A program made the translations under genes and the position numbers. The notes beneath the pieces are model-generated. The model ran no database searches, was not told the DNA's origin, and was given only the letters and a program-made list of their open reading frames with translations. From the NCBI GenBank assembly GCA_030549495.1, contig JAUIRK010001059.1, forward strand, positions 62,001 to 126,000: 64,000 nucleotides of DNA. Direction: 5' to 3'. Source of the DNA: Nectonema munidae. Lineage: Eukaryota > Nematomorpha > Nectonematoida > Nectonematidae. Of this stretch, positions 15,401-29,270 are shown in pieces (within the stretch, counting starts at the first letter, position 1; each line of letters opens with the position of its first letter).

Positions 15401-18081
15401 AACAGAGGGCACTCAAACACAGCAAGGCACACACAGGAAGCACATGCAGACAAAAACAGGGAGCACTCAAACACAGGCAGGAACAAACGACGAGCACTCA
15501 ATCAACAGGAAGCACCCAAACACAGGCAGGCACAAACAAGGAGCACTTAAACACAGGTAGGACTTAAACAATAAGCAAGCAGAAACAGGGAGCACTTAAA
15601 CACAGGCAGGCACTCAAATAGGGAGAACCAAACATACGCAAGCACAAACAAGGTGGAATTAAACACAGGCAGGCACAAACAAGGAGCACTTAAACACAGG
15701 CAGGCACAAACAGGGAGCACAATACAGACAAAAACAGGGAGCACTCAAACACAGGCAGGAACAAAGGGGCACTCAAACACAGGCAATCAAACAGGGAGCA
15801 CCCAAACACGGTCAGGCACAAACAGGGAGCACTTAAACACAGGCAGGCACAAAAGGAGCACTTAAACACAGGCAGAAACAGGGAGCACTTAAACACAGGC
15901 AGGCACTCAAACAGGGAGAACCAAACATACGCAAGCACAAACAAGGTGGACTTAAACACAGGCAGGCACAAACAGCGAGCACTTAGACACAGGCAGGCAC
16001 AAACAGGGAGCACTTAAACACAGGTAGGACTTAAACAATAAGCAAGCAGAAACAGGGAGCACTTAAGCACAGGCAGGCACTCAAACAGGGGAACCCAACA
16101 CACGTAGGTACAAATAGGGTTGACTTAAACACAGGCAGGCACAAACAGGGAGCACTTAAACACAGACAGGCACAAAAAGGGAGCACTTTAACACAGGCAA
16201 GCACCAACAGGGGCATTCAAACACAAGCAGGTATAAACAGGGACATGGGGCACTATAACACAGGCAGACACAAACAGGAGCACTCAAACACAGGCAGGCA
16301 CAAACAGGAGGCACAAACAGGCAAAAAAGGGAGCACTCAAACACAGGCAGGCACAAACAGGGAGCACTTAAACAACAGGCAGGCAAACAGAGGAGGCACT
16401 CAAACAGAGGCAGGCACAAACATGGGGAAACACTATGAACACAGGCAAACAAGGAGCACTCAAACACAGGCAGACTCAAACAGGAAGCACCAAACACAGG
16501 CAGGCACAAACAGGGAGGACTAAAACACAGGCAGGCCCAAACAGGGAGCACTTAAACACATGCAAGCACAAACAGGGAGCACTTAAGCAGATTCAGGCAA
16601 AAAAGGGAGCACTTTAAAACAGGCAAGCACCAACAGAGGGCACTCAAACACAGGAAGGCACAAACAGGAAGCACATACAGACAAACACAGGGAGCACTTA
16701 AACACAGGCAGGCACTCAAACACAGGCAAGCACAAACAAGGAGAACCAAACATATGCAAGCACAAACAAGGTGGAATTAAACACAGGCAGGCACAAACAG
16801 GGAGCACTTAAACACAGGCAGGCACAAATAGGTAGCACTCAAACGCAGGAAGGTACAAACAGAGAGCACTCAAACACAGGCAGGAACAAACAAGGAGCAC
16901 TCAACAACAGGGAGCATCAAACACAGTTAGACACAAACAAGAGGGCAAGGAGAAACAAGGAGCACTTAAACACAGGCAGGCACTCAAACAGGGAGAACCC
17001 AACACACGCAGGCACAAATAGGGTTGACTTAAACACAGGCAGGCACAAACAGAGAGCACTTAAACAGAGACAGGCACAAAAAGGGAACACTTTAACACAG
17101 GCAAACACAAACAGGGGGCATTCAAACACAAGTAGGCATAAACAGGAGGACTCAAACATGTGGCACTATAACACCAGCAGACACAAATAAGGAGCACTCA
17201 AACATAGGCAGATTCAAATAGGAAGCACTCATACACAGGCAGGCACAAAAGGGAGGACTAAAACACAGGCAGGCACAAACAGGGAACACTTAAACACATT
17301 CAGGCACAAACAGGGAGCACTTAAACAGAGACAGGCACAAAAAGGGAACACTTTAACACAGGCAAGCACCCACAGAGGCCATTCAAACACAGGAAGGCAC
17401 AAACAGGAAGCACATACAGGCAAAAACAGGTAGCACTCAAACACAGGCAGGAACAAATGGCGAGCACTCAATCAACAGGGATTACCCAAACACGGTTAGG
17501 CACAAACAAGGAGCACTTAAACACAGGTAGGACTTAAAAAATAAGCAAGCCAAAACAGGGAGCACTTAAACACAGGCAAGCTCAAACAGGGAGAACCCAA
17601 CATACGCAAGCACAATCAAGGTAGAATTAAACACAGGTAGGCACAAACAGGTAGCACTTAAATAGAGACAGCCAGAAAAAGGGACCACTTTAACACACGT
17701 AAGCACCAACAGGGGGCATTCAAACATAGGAAGGCAAAAACAGGAGGCACTCAAACATGGGGCACTACAACACAGGCAAACACAAACAAGTAGCACTCAA
17801 ACACAGGTATGCTCAAACAGGGAGCACATATAGGGAAATGTTACAAACAAGGGAAACTTAAACACATGCAAGCACAAACAGGGAGCACTTAAATAGATTC
17901 AGGCACAAAAAGGGAGCACTTAAACACAGGCAAGCACCAACAGAGGGCACTCAAACACAGGAAGGCACAAACAAGGAACACCCAAACACAGGAAGGCATA
18001 AACAAGGAGCACACGCATAGGTTGGACTTAAATAATAGGCAAGCAGAAACAGGGAGCACTTAAACACAGGCAAACACAGTC
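12431..18081. repeat. 31-bp satellite array, second block
   Basis: Continuation of the 31-bp satellite between spacer copies 1 and 2. From 12,431 to about 14,680 the variant 31-mers are in the same order as at 19,289-21,450 and 26,062-28,430. From about 14,680 to 16,430 the units are irregular, with many short or fused units. After about 16,435 the ordered pattern of unit 2 begins. Confidence 0.93.
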
Positions 18082-21000
18082 AGAGAAGGGCGGTGAAAAA
18101 TAGGGAATTTAAAAGGGGTGAATAGCCCTTACAAGGGGGAGAACAAAAGAAAAAAACGGGATTTCAAGGGGGTTAAAAAGTCTTTCAATTATCTGTAGCC
18201 ACTAAATGCCAGTTCAAACCTTATAGTTTGAACCCAAAAGTTGAATTGGTGAGGTTTCAATCACCGAAACCTGTATTTCACACAGTGTATGCTATGTGAT
18301 AATGATCAAATACAAGAGAACTTACAATTTCTAGTAATATATATTTTAATTCATATTTTGAATAAAGAGCATTGTTAAAAACAAAAGAGAATGAAATATG
18401 CTTTTTAATTTTAAAGAAATTAAAAATTTTACTAAATATTTTTGAAAAATTGAAATATATTTTAAATATTTTATATATTTGTTCGCATGGACATTATTGA
18501 CATCGAGTTAACAAAAATAAACGAAAAATTTTCACTTTTCAAAACTCAAGGCTTAACTTCTGCAACTTATTTTATACCTACCCTTCTCAAGAAATTTCTT
18601 GAGAAAAAAGAAAGAAAGAAAGAAAGAAAGAAAGAAATTCTTGAGAAAGACTCTTCTCAGACTTTAGTCTGGAGTGTGCTCAACTACTGAATACTACTGT
18701 AATTTTTTATTCTAAATTGTACATTTTTTCCAATAAATTCTTTCTTTCAAGAAAGATAATTAGTTTGTTTGTTACTATTTTAAATTTATATTTTTAATAA
18801 AACAGGGTTCTTGTTTTTATTTTATTAGTATTAATATTCTGATTTCTATAAAAGATAACCACTATAGATAATTTTTAAATATGTAAGGTGTTAATAATAG
18901 TCTATTTTCTTTAAACTAAGTTATTTAGTTAAATTTTTTTTCTTAATTGTATTACCTTAAAATTTAAATTCATTTCATTAGATTTGTACAAATTTATTTT
19001 TAATTTAAATAAACACATCTCTCTACTTTTGATTAAGATTTTATATAGTTAAAGATAAATTATTCTCATATTTTATATTGTCGACTAATTTGGATGATAA
19101 TCTAATTTGCTAATTCATTTATTATGTAAATTATCATATCTTTGCGTGTAAAATTGATCTTTATATCTACTAATGATCCTTCTGTGGGATATCAATAATT
19201 ATTAGGTGTACCAATAATGTTTACAGTGGTAACAATTTACGGGAGTTACTCATCATCTTTTCAGTACGAATAATCTTTGAATAAACATGTCGGCACAAAC
19301 AGGGGATACCTAAACACATGCAGACACAAATGGAGCAATTAAACAGATTCAGTCACAAAAAGGTTGCACTTTAACACAAACAAGCACCAACAGGGGGCAC
19401 TCAAACAGGCAGGCATAAACAGGGAGCACTTAAACAACATTCAGGCACCAACAGGGAGCACTTTAACACAGGCAAGCACAAGCTGAGGGCACTCAAACAC
19501 AGGAAGCACTCAAGCATATACAGGCAAAAACAGGGAGCACTCAAACACAGGTGGGAACAAACGACGAGCATCAATCAACAGGGAGCATCCAAACGCGGTC
19601 AGGCACAAACAAGAAACAATAGTCAAGCAGAAACAAGGAGCACTTAAACACAGGCAGTCACTCAAACAGGGGAACCCAACACACGCAGGCACAAATAGGG
19701 TTGACTTAAACACATTCAGGCACAAACAGGGAGCACTTAAACAGAGACAGGCACAAAAAGGGAGCACTTTAACACAGGCAAACACCAACAGGGGCATTCA
19801 AACACAAGCAGGCATAAATAGGAGGCACTTCAACATGGGCCACTATAACACAGGCAGACACAAACACGGAGCACTCAAACGCAGGCAGGTTCAAACAAGG
19901 GCTCAAACAGGGAAAACCCAACACACGCAGGTACAAACAGGGTGGACTTAAACACAGGCAGGCACAAACAGGGAGCACTCAAACACAGGCAGGCACAAAC
20001 AGGGAGGACTTAAACACAGGCTGGCACAAACAGGGAACACTTAAACACATGCAAGCACAAACAGGTAGCACTTAAACAGATTCAGGAAGAAAAAGGGAGC
20101 ACTTTAAAACAGGTAAACACCTACAGGGGCCACACAAACACAGGAACGCACAAACAATGAGGACACAAACACAGGCAAGCACAAACAGAAGGCACTCAAA
20201 CACAGGCAGGCACAAATATGGGGCACTCAAACACAAACAGGGAGCACTCTAACAACAGGAGGCACTCAAACAGAGGCAGGCACAAACATGGGGCACTATA
20301 ACACAGGCAGACACAAACAAGGAGCACTCAAACACATGAAGGCTCAAACAGGGAGCACCCAAACACAGGCAGGCACAAACAAGGAGCACTTAAACACAGG
20401 TAGGACTTAAACAATAGTCAAGCAGAAACAAGGAGCACTTAAACACAGGCAGGCACTCAAACAGGGGAACCCAACTCACACAGGCACAAATAAGGCTGAC
20501 TTAAACACATTCAGGCACAAACAGGGAGCACTTAAAGAGAGACAGGCACAAAAAGGGAGCACTTTAACACAGGCAAACACCAACAGGGGGCATTCAAACA
20601 CAAGCAGGTATAAACAGGAGGCACTCAAACATGGGGCACTATAACACAGGCAGACACAAATAAGGAGCACTCAAACACAGGCAGGTTCAAACAGGGAGCA
20701 CTCAAACACAGGAAGGCACAAACAGGGTTGACTTAAACACAGGCAGACGCAAAAAGGGAGCAATTTAACACAGGCAAGCACCAACAGTGGTATTCAAAAA
20801 CAAGCAGGCATAAACATGGGGCACTATAACACAGGCAATCACCAACAGAGGGCACTCAAACACAGCAAGGCACAAACAGGAAGCACATACAGACAAAAAC
20901 AGGGAGCACTCAAACACAGGCAGGAACAAAGGACGAGCACTCAATCAACAGGAAGCACCCAAACACGGTCAGGCACAAACAAGGAGCACTTAAACACAGG

Positions 21001-23229
21001 TAGGAATTAAACAATAAGCAAGCAGAAACAGGGAGCACTTAAACACAGGCAGGCACTCAAATAGGGAGAACCAAACATACGCAAGCACAAACAAGGTGGA
21101 ATTAAACACAGGCAGGCACAAAGAGCGAGCACTTAGACACAGGCAGGCACAAACAAGGAGCACTTAAACACAGGTAGGACTTAAACAATAGTCAAGCAGA
21201 AACAAGGAGCACTTAAACACAGGCAGGCACTCAAACAGGGAGAACCCAACACACGCAGGCACAAATAGGGTTGACTTAAACACAGGCAGGCACAAACAGG
21301 GAGCACTTAAACAGAGGCAGGCACAAAAAGGGAGCACTTTAACACAGGCAAACACCAATAGGGGGACATTCAAACACAAGCAGGGTAATAAACAGGAGGC
21401 ACTCAAACATGGGGCACTATAACACAGGCAGACACAAACACGGAGCACTCAAACGCAGGCAGGTTCAAACAAAGGCTCAAACAGGAAAAAACCGCCCAAA
21501 ACACAGGCAGGCACAAACAGGGTGGACTTAAACACAGGCAAGAACAAAAGGGAGCACTTAAACAGACAGGCAAAAGGAGCACTTAAACACAGGCAAGCAC
21601 AAACAAGGGGCTCAAACACAGGAGACAGGCACAAAAAAGGAGGGACTTAAACATGGAGCACTATAACACAGGCAGACACAAAAAGGAGCACTCAAACACA
21701 GGCAGGTACAAACAGAGGGCACTCAAACACAGGCAGGCACAAATAGGGAGCACTCAAACACAGGCAGGAACAAACAGGGAGCATTTAAACAAACAGGGAG
21801 CACTCAAACACAGGCAGGCACAAACAGGGAGCACTTAAACACAGGGAGCACTTAAACAATAGGCAAGCAGAAACAAGGAGCACTTAAACACAGGGAACCA
21901 GGCAGCACAAACAAGGAGCACTCAAACACAGGCAGGCACAAATAGGAGCACTTAAACACAGGCAGACACAAACAGGGAGCACTAAAAACAGGAGGATAAA
22001 CAAGGCAGGCAAACATGGGAGCACTAAAACACAGGCAGACACAAACAGGGGGCACTCAAACACAGGCAGGCACAAACAGGGAGCACTTAAACACAGGCAG
22101 GCACAAACAGGGAGCACTTAAACACAGGCAGGCACAAAAAGGGAGCAATTTAACACAGGCAAGCACCAACAGGGGCATTCAAAAACAAGCAGGCATAAAC
22201 ATGGGACACTATAACACAGGCATCACCACACAACAGGAGCACTCAAACACAGGCAGGCACAAACAGGGAGCACTAAGACAAAACAGGGAGTCAAACACAG
22301 GCAGGAACAAACACAGGAGCACTTCAAACAGGAAGCACCCAAACAGGTCAGGCACAAACAAGGAGCACTTAAACACAGGTAGGACTTAAACAATAGGAAA
22401 GCAGAAAAGGGAGCACTTAAACACAGGCAGGCACTCAAACAGGGAGCACCAAACACAGGCAGGCACAAACAGGGTGGACTTAAACACAGGCAGGCACAAA
22501 GAAGCAAAGAGCACTTAAACACAGGCAGGCACAAACAGGAAGCACATACAGACAAAAACAGGGAGCACTCAAACACAGGCAGGAACAAAGGACGAGCACT
22601 CAATCAACAGGAAGCACCCAAACACAGGTCAGGCACAAACAAGGAGCACTTAAACACAGGTAGGAATTAAACAATAGGCAAGCAGAAACAGGGAGCACTT
22701 AAACACAGGCAGGCACTCAAATAGGGAGAACCAAACATACGCAAGCACAAACAAGGTGGAATTAAACACAGGCAGGCACAAACAGCGAGCACTTAGACAC
22801 AGGCAGGCACAAACAAGGAGCACTTAAACACAGGTAGGACTTAAACAATAGTCAAGCAGAAACAAGGAGCACTTAAACACAGGCAGGCACACCAAACAGG
22901 GGCACCCAAACACACGCAGGCACAAACAGGAGGCACTTAAACACATTCAGGCACAAACAGGGAGCACTTAAAATAGAGTCAGGCACAAAAAGGGAGCACT
23001 TTAACACAGGCAAGCACCAACAGGGGGCATTCAAACACAAGCAGGATAAACGGAGGCACTCAAACATGGGGCACTATAACACAGGCAGACACAAACAGAG
23101 AGCACTCAAAAGGCAGGCAGGTCAAACAAAGGCAAATAGGGCACTCAAGCACAGGCAGACACAAACAGGGAGCACTTAAACAACAGGCAGGCAAACAGAG
23201 GAGGCACTCAAACAGAGGCAGGCACAAAC
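16435..23229. repeat. 6.8-kb higher-order repeat, unit 2
   Basis: Second copy of the super-repeat, including spacer copy 2. Offsets to unit 1 are 6,841-6,851 and to unit 3 about 6,780-6,795. It is the most diverged of the three: the spacer has one extra AAAG and scattered substitutions relative to copies 1 and 3. It ends in an irregular satellite zone at about 21,450-23,200, in the same relative place as the irregular zone of unit 1. Confidence 0.8.
18082..19288. repeat. AT-rich 1.2-kb spacer, copy 2
   Basis: Same segment as 11,231-12,430, offset 6,851 at its left edge, with a longer AAAG run and several substitutions. Here the frame starting at the ATG at 18,487 reads 67 codons to 18,690 because the extra AAAG shifts it; in copies 1 and 3 the corresponding frame ends differently. 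That argues against protein coding. Confidence 0.85.
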
Positions 23230-24861
23230 ATGGGGCACTATAACACAGGCAAACAAGGAGCACTCAAACACAGGCAGATTCAAATAGGAAGCACTCACAC
23301 ACAGGCAGGCACAAAAAGGAGGACTAAAACACAGACAGGCACAAACAGGGAACACTTAAACACATGCAAGCACAAACAGGGAGCACTTAAACAGATTCAG
23401 GCACAAAAGGGAGCACTTTAACACAGGCAAGCACCAACAGAGGGCACTCAAACACACGAAGCACATACAGGCAAAAACAAGGAGCACTTAAACACAGGCA
23501 GGCACTTAAACACAGTCAAGCTCAAACAGGGAGAACCCAACATATGCAAGCACAAACAAGGTGGAATTAAACACAGGCAGGCACAAACAGCGAGCACTTA
23601 AACACAGGAAGGAGCAAATAGGTAACACTCAAACGCAGGCAGTTACAAACAGAGAGCACTCAAACACAGGTATTAACAAACAACGAGCACTCAATCAACA
23701 GGGAGCATCCAAACACAGTTAGACACAAACAACGAGGGCAAGGAGAAACAGGGAGCACCTAAACACAGGCAGGCACACAAACAGGGAGAACCCAACACAC
23801 GCATGCACAAACAGGGTTGACTTAAACACAGGCAGGCACAAACAGAGAGCACTTAAACAGAGAAAGGCACAAGAAGGGAGCACTTTAACAGAGGCAAACA
23901 CCAACAGGGGACATTCAAACACAAGTAGGCATAAACAATGTGGCACTATAACACCAGCAGACACAGATAAGGAGCACTCAAACATAAGCAGATTCAAAGA
24001 GGAAGCACTCACACACAGGCCGGCACAAAAGGGAGGACTAAAACACAGGCAGACACAAACAGGGAACACTTAAACACATGCAAGCACAAACAGGGAGCAC
24101 TTAAAAAGATTCAGGCACAAAAAGGGAACACTTTAACACAGGCAAGCACCCACAGAGGCCATTCAAACACAGGAAGGCACAAACAGGAAGCACATACAGG
24201 CAAAAACAGGTAGCACTCAAACACAGGCAGGAACAAATGGCGAGCACTCAATCAACAGGGATTACCCAAACACGGTTAGGCACAAAAATGGAGCACTTAA
24301 ACACAGGTAGGACTTAAAAAATAAGCAAGCCAAAACAGGGAGCACTTAAACACAGGCAAGCTCAAACAGGGAGAACCCAACATACGCAAGCACAATCAAG
24401 GTAGAATTAAACACAGGTAGGCACAAACAGGTAGCACTTAAATAGAGACAGCCAGAAAAAGGGACCACTTTGACACACGTAAGCACCAACAGGGTGCATT
24501 CAAACATAGGAAGGCAAAAACAGGAGGCACTCAAACATGGGGCACTACAACACAGGCAAACACAAACAAGTAGCACTCAAACACAGGTATGCTCAAACAG
24601 GGAGCACATATAGGGAAATGTTACAAACAAGGGAAACTTAAACACATGCAAGCACAAACAGGGAGCACTTAAATAGATTCAGGCACAAAAAGGGAGCACT
24701 TAAACACAGGCAAGCACTAACAGAGGGCACTCAAACACAGGAAGGCACAAACAAGGAACACCCAAACACAGGAAGGCATAAACAAGGAGCACACGCACAG
24801 GTAGGACTTAAATAATAGGCAAGCAGAAACAGGGAGCACTTAAACACAGGCAAACACAGTC
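19289..24861. repeat. 31-bp satellite array, third block
   Basis: 31-bp satellite between spacer copies 2 and 3. The ordered part (19,289 to about 21,450) matches the parts after the other spacers. The following stretch to about 23,200 is irregular. The ordered part from about 23,230 matches 9,585-11,230 almost base for base from about 23,520 onward. Confidence 0.93.
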
Positions 24862-27800
24862 AGAGAGGGGCGGTGAAAAATAGGGAATTTAAAAGGGGTG
24901 AATAGCCCTTACAAGGGGGAGAACAAAAGAAAAAAACGGGATTTCAAGGGGGTTAAAAAGTCTTTCAATTATCTGTAGCCACTAAATGCCAGTTCAAACC
25001 TTATAGTTTGAACCCAAAAGTTGAATTGGTGAGGTTTCAATCACCGAAACCTGTATTTCACACAGTGTATGCTATGTGATAATGATCAAATACAAGAGAA
25101 CTTACAATTTCTAGTAATATATATTTTAATTCATATTTTGAATAAAGAGCATTGTTAAAAACAAAAGAGAATGAAATATGCTTTTTAATTTTAAAGAAAT
25201 TAAAAATTTTACTAAATATTTTTGAAAAATTGAAATATATTTTAAATATTTTATATATTTGTTCGCATGGACATTATTGACATCGAGTTAACAAAAATAA
25301 AGGAAAAATTTTCACTTTTCAAAACTCAAGGCTTTACTTCTGCAACTTATTTTATACCTACCCTTCTCAAGAAATTTCTTGAGAAAAAAGAAAGAAAGAA
25401 AGAAAGAAAGAAATTCTTGAGAAAGACTCTTCTCAGACTTTAGTCTGGAGTGTGCTCAACTACTGAATACTACTGTAATTTTTTATTCTAAATTGTACAT
25501 TTTTTCCAATAAATTCTTTCTTTCAAGAAAGATAATTAGTTTGTTTGTTACTATTTTAAATTTATATTTTTAATAAAACAGGGTTCTTGTTTTTTTTATT
25601 AGTATTAATATTCTGATTTCTATAAAAGATAACCACTATAGATAATTTTTAAATATGTAAGGTGTTAATAATAGTCTATTTTCTTTAAATTAAGTTATTT
25701 AGTTAAATTTTTTTCTTAATTGTATTACTTTAAAATTTAAATTCATTTCATTAGATTTGTACAAATTTATTTTTAATTTAAATAACCACATCTATCTACT
25801 TTTGATTAAGATTTTATATAGTTAACGATAAATTATTCTCATATTTTATATTGTCCACTAATTTGGATGATAATCTAATTTGCTAATTCATTTATTATGT
25901 AAATTATCATATCTTTGCGTGTAAAATTGATCTTTATATCTACTAATGATCCTTCTGTGGGATATCAATAATTATTAGGTGTACCAATAATGTTTACAGT
26001 GGTAACAATTTACGGGAGGTACTCATCATCTTTTCAGTACGAATAATCTTTGAATAAACATGTAGGCACAAACAGGGGATACCTAAACACATGCAGACAC
26101 AAATGGAGTAATTAAACAGATTCAGTCACAAAAATGTTGCACTTTAACACAAACAAGCACCAACATGGGGCACTCAAACAGGCAGGCATAAACAGGGAGC
26201 ACTTAAACAACATTCAGGCACCAACAGGGAGCACTTTAACACAGGCAAGCACAAGCTGAGGGCACTCAAACACAGGAAGGCATAAGCAGGAAGCACTCAA
26301 GCATATACAGGCAAAAACAGGGAGCACTCAAACACAGGTGGGAACAAACGACGAGCACTCAATCAACAGGGAGCATCCAAACGCGGTCAGGCACAAACAA
26401 GAAACAATAGTCAAGCAGAAACAAGGAGCACTTAAACACAGGCAGGCACTCAAACAGGGGAACCCAACACACGCAGGCACAAATAGGGTTGACTTAAACA
26501 CATTCAGGCACAAACAGGGAGCACTTAAACAAAGACAGGCACAAAAAGGGAGCACTTAAACACAGGCAAACACCAACAGGGGGCATTCAAATACAAGCAG
26601 GTATAAACAGGAGGCACTCAAACATGGGACACTATAACACAGGCAGACACAAACACGGAGCACTCAAATGCAGACAGGTTCAAACAAGGGCTCAAAGAGG
26701 AAAAACCCAAAACACGCAGGTACAAACAGGGTGGACTTAAACACAGGCATGCACAAACAGGGAGCACTCAAACACAGGCAGGCACAAACAGGGAGGATTT
26801 AAACACAGGCAGGCACAAACAGGGAAAACTTAAACACATGCAAGCACAAACAGGTAGCACTTAAACAGATTCAGGAAGAAAAAGGGAGCACTTTAAAACA
26901 GGTAAACACCTACAGGGGCCACACAAACACAGGAACGCACAAACAATGAGGACACAAACACAAGCAAGCACAAACAGAAGGCACTCAAACACAGGCAGGC
27001 ACAAATATGGGGCACTCAAACACAAACAGGGAGCACTCTAACAACAGGAGGCACTCAAACAGAGGCAGGCACAAACATGGGGCACTATAACACAGGCAGA
27101 CAAACAAGGAGCACTCAAACACATGAATGCTCAAACAGGGAGCACCCAAACACAGGCAGGCACAAACAAGGAGCACTTAAACACAGGTAGGACTTAAACA
27201 ATAATCAAGCAGAAACAAGGAGCACTTAAACACAGGCAGGTACTCAAACAGGGGAACCCAACTCACACAGGCACAAATAGGGCTGACTTAAACACATTCA
27301 GGCACAAACAGGGAGCACTTAAACAGAGACAGGCACAAAAAGGGAGCACTTTAACACAGGCAAACACCAACAGGGGGCATTCAAACACAAGCAGGTATAA
27401 ACAGGAGGCACTCAAACATGGGGCACTATAACACAGGCAGACACAAATAAGGAGCACTCAAACACAGGCAGGTTCAAACAGGGAGCACTCAAACACAGGA
27501 AGGCACAAACAGGGTTGACTTAAACACAGGCAGACGCAAAAAGGGAGCAATTTAACACAGGCAAGCACGAACAGTGGTATTCAAAAACAAGCAGGCATAA
27601 ACATGGGGCACTATAACACAGGCAATCACCAACAGAGGGCACTCAAACACAGCAAGGCACAAACAGGAAGCACATACAGACAAAAACAGGGAGCACTCAA
27701 ACACAGGCAGGAACAAAGGACGAGCACTCAATCAACAGGAAGCACCCAAACACGGTCAGGCACAAACAAGGAGCACTTAAACACAGGTAGGAATTAAACA

Positions 27801-29270
27801 ATAAGCAAGCAGAAACAGGGAGCACTTAAACACAGGCAGGCACTCAAATAGGGAGAACCAAACATACGCAAGCACAAACAAGGTGGAATTAAACACAGGC
27901 AGGCACAAAGAGCGAGCACTTAGACACAGGCAGGCACAAACAAGGAGCACTTAAACACAGGTAGGACTTAAACAATAGTCAAGCAGAAACAAGGAGCACT
28001 TAAACACAGGAAGGCACTCAAACAGGGGAACCCAACACACGCAGGCACAAATAGAGTTGACTTAAATACATTCAGGCATAAACAGGTAGCACTTAAACAG
28101 AGACAGGCACAAAAAGGGAGCACTTTAACACAGACAAACACCAACAGGGGGCATTCAAACACAAGCAGGTATAAACAGGAGGCACTCAAACATGGGGCAC
28201 TATAACACAGGCAGACACAAACACGGAGCACTCAAACGCAGGCAGGTTCAAACAAAGGCTCAAACAGGGAAAACCCAAAACACGCAGGTACAAACAGGGT
28301 GGACTTAAACACAGGCAGGAACAAACAGGGAGCACTCAAACACAGGCAGGCACAAACAGGGAGGATTTAAACACAGGCAGGCACAAACAGGGAGAACTTA
28401 AACACATGCAAGCACAAACAGGTAGCACTTAAACAGATTCAGGAGGAGAAAAATGGAGCACTATAACACAGGAAGACACAAATAAGGGGGCACTCAAACA
28501 CAGGCAGGCACAAAACAGGAGGACACAAACACAGGCAGGCACAAACAGAAGGCACTCAAACACAGGCAGGCACAAACAGGGGGCACTCAAACACAAACAG
28601 GGAAAATTAAACAAGCAAGCACAAACAGGAGCATTTAAACAGAAGAAAAAGGGAGCACTAAAATAGAGGAAAAACATAAGGGGCACTAAAACACAGGCAG
28701 GCACAAACAAGGAGGACTCAAACACAGGCAGGCACAAACAGGGAGCACCCAAACACAGGCAGGCACAAACAAGGAGCACTTAAACACAGGTAGGACTTAA
28801 ACAAGAGGCAAGCACAAACATGGGGCACTATAACACAGGCAGGACTCAAACATGGGGCACCCAACACACAGGCAGGCACAAATAGGGAGCACTTAAACAC
28901 AGGAAGGCACAAACAGGGTGCACTTAAACACAGGCAGGCACAAAAAGGGAGCACTTTAACACAGGCAAGCACCAACAGGGGCATTCAAAAACAAGCAGGC
29001 ATAACAGGGGCACTATAACACAGGCAACACCAACAGAGGGCACTCAAACACAGCAGGCACACACAGGACACAACAGACAAAAACAGGGAGCACTCAAACA
29101 CAGGCAGGAACAAACAAGGAGCACTCAATCAACAGGAAGCACCCAAACACGGTCAGGCACAAACAAGGAGCACTTAAAACAGGTAGGACTTAAACAAGAA
29201 GAAAGCAGAAACAGGGAGCACTTAAACACAGGCAGGCACTCAAACAGGGAGAACCAAACACAAGCAAGGC
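23230..29270. repeat. 6.8-kb higher-order repeat, unit 3 (shortened)
   Basis: Third copy. It is nearly identical to unit 1 from about 23,520 to 28,231. It departs after about 28,430 into an irregular zone of roughly 0.8 kb, about half the length of that zone in units 1 and 2, and then joins the 2.48-kb super-repeat domain. Confidence 0.75.
24862..26061. repeat. AT-rich 1.2-kb spacer, copy 3
   Basis: Nearly identical to copy 1, with the same AAAG count, the same palindrome (25,364-25,385) and the same two dyads. It differs from copy 1 at single bases such as the G in the AGTCTGGAGTG word after the microsatellite. Confidence 0.87.

Larger units (their letters stand above)
9585..16434. repeat. 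6.8-kb higher-order repeat, unit 1
   Basis: Super-repeat made of about 1.6 kb of ordered 31-mers, the 1.2-kb AT-rich spacer, about 2.2 kb of ordered 31-mers and an irregular zone near 14.7-16.4 kb. Landmarks repeat at about +6,842 to +6,851 in unit 2 and at about +13,630 in unit 3. The stretch from about 9,890 to 14,600 is almost identical to 23,521-28,231 at a constant offset of 13,629-13,631, closer than either is to unit 2. The boundary is set arbitrarily at a landmark (a GGGCACTATAACACAGG word). Confidence 0.8.

Noticed and set aside
18487-18690. 67-codon frame in spacer copy 2 as a gene
   Set aside because: It runs through an AAAG microsatellite whose length differs between copies, so the frame is not kept in copies 1 and 3.
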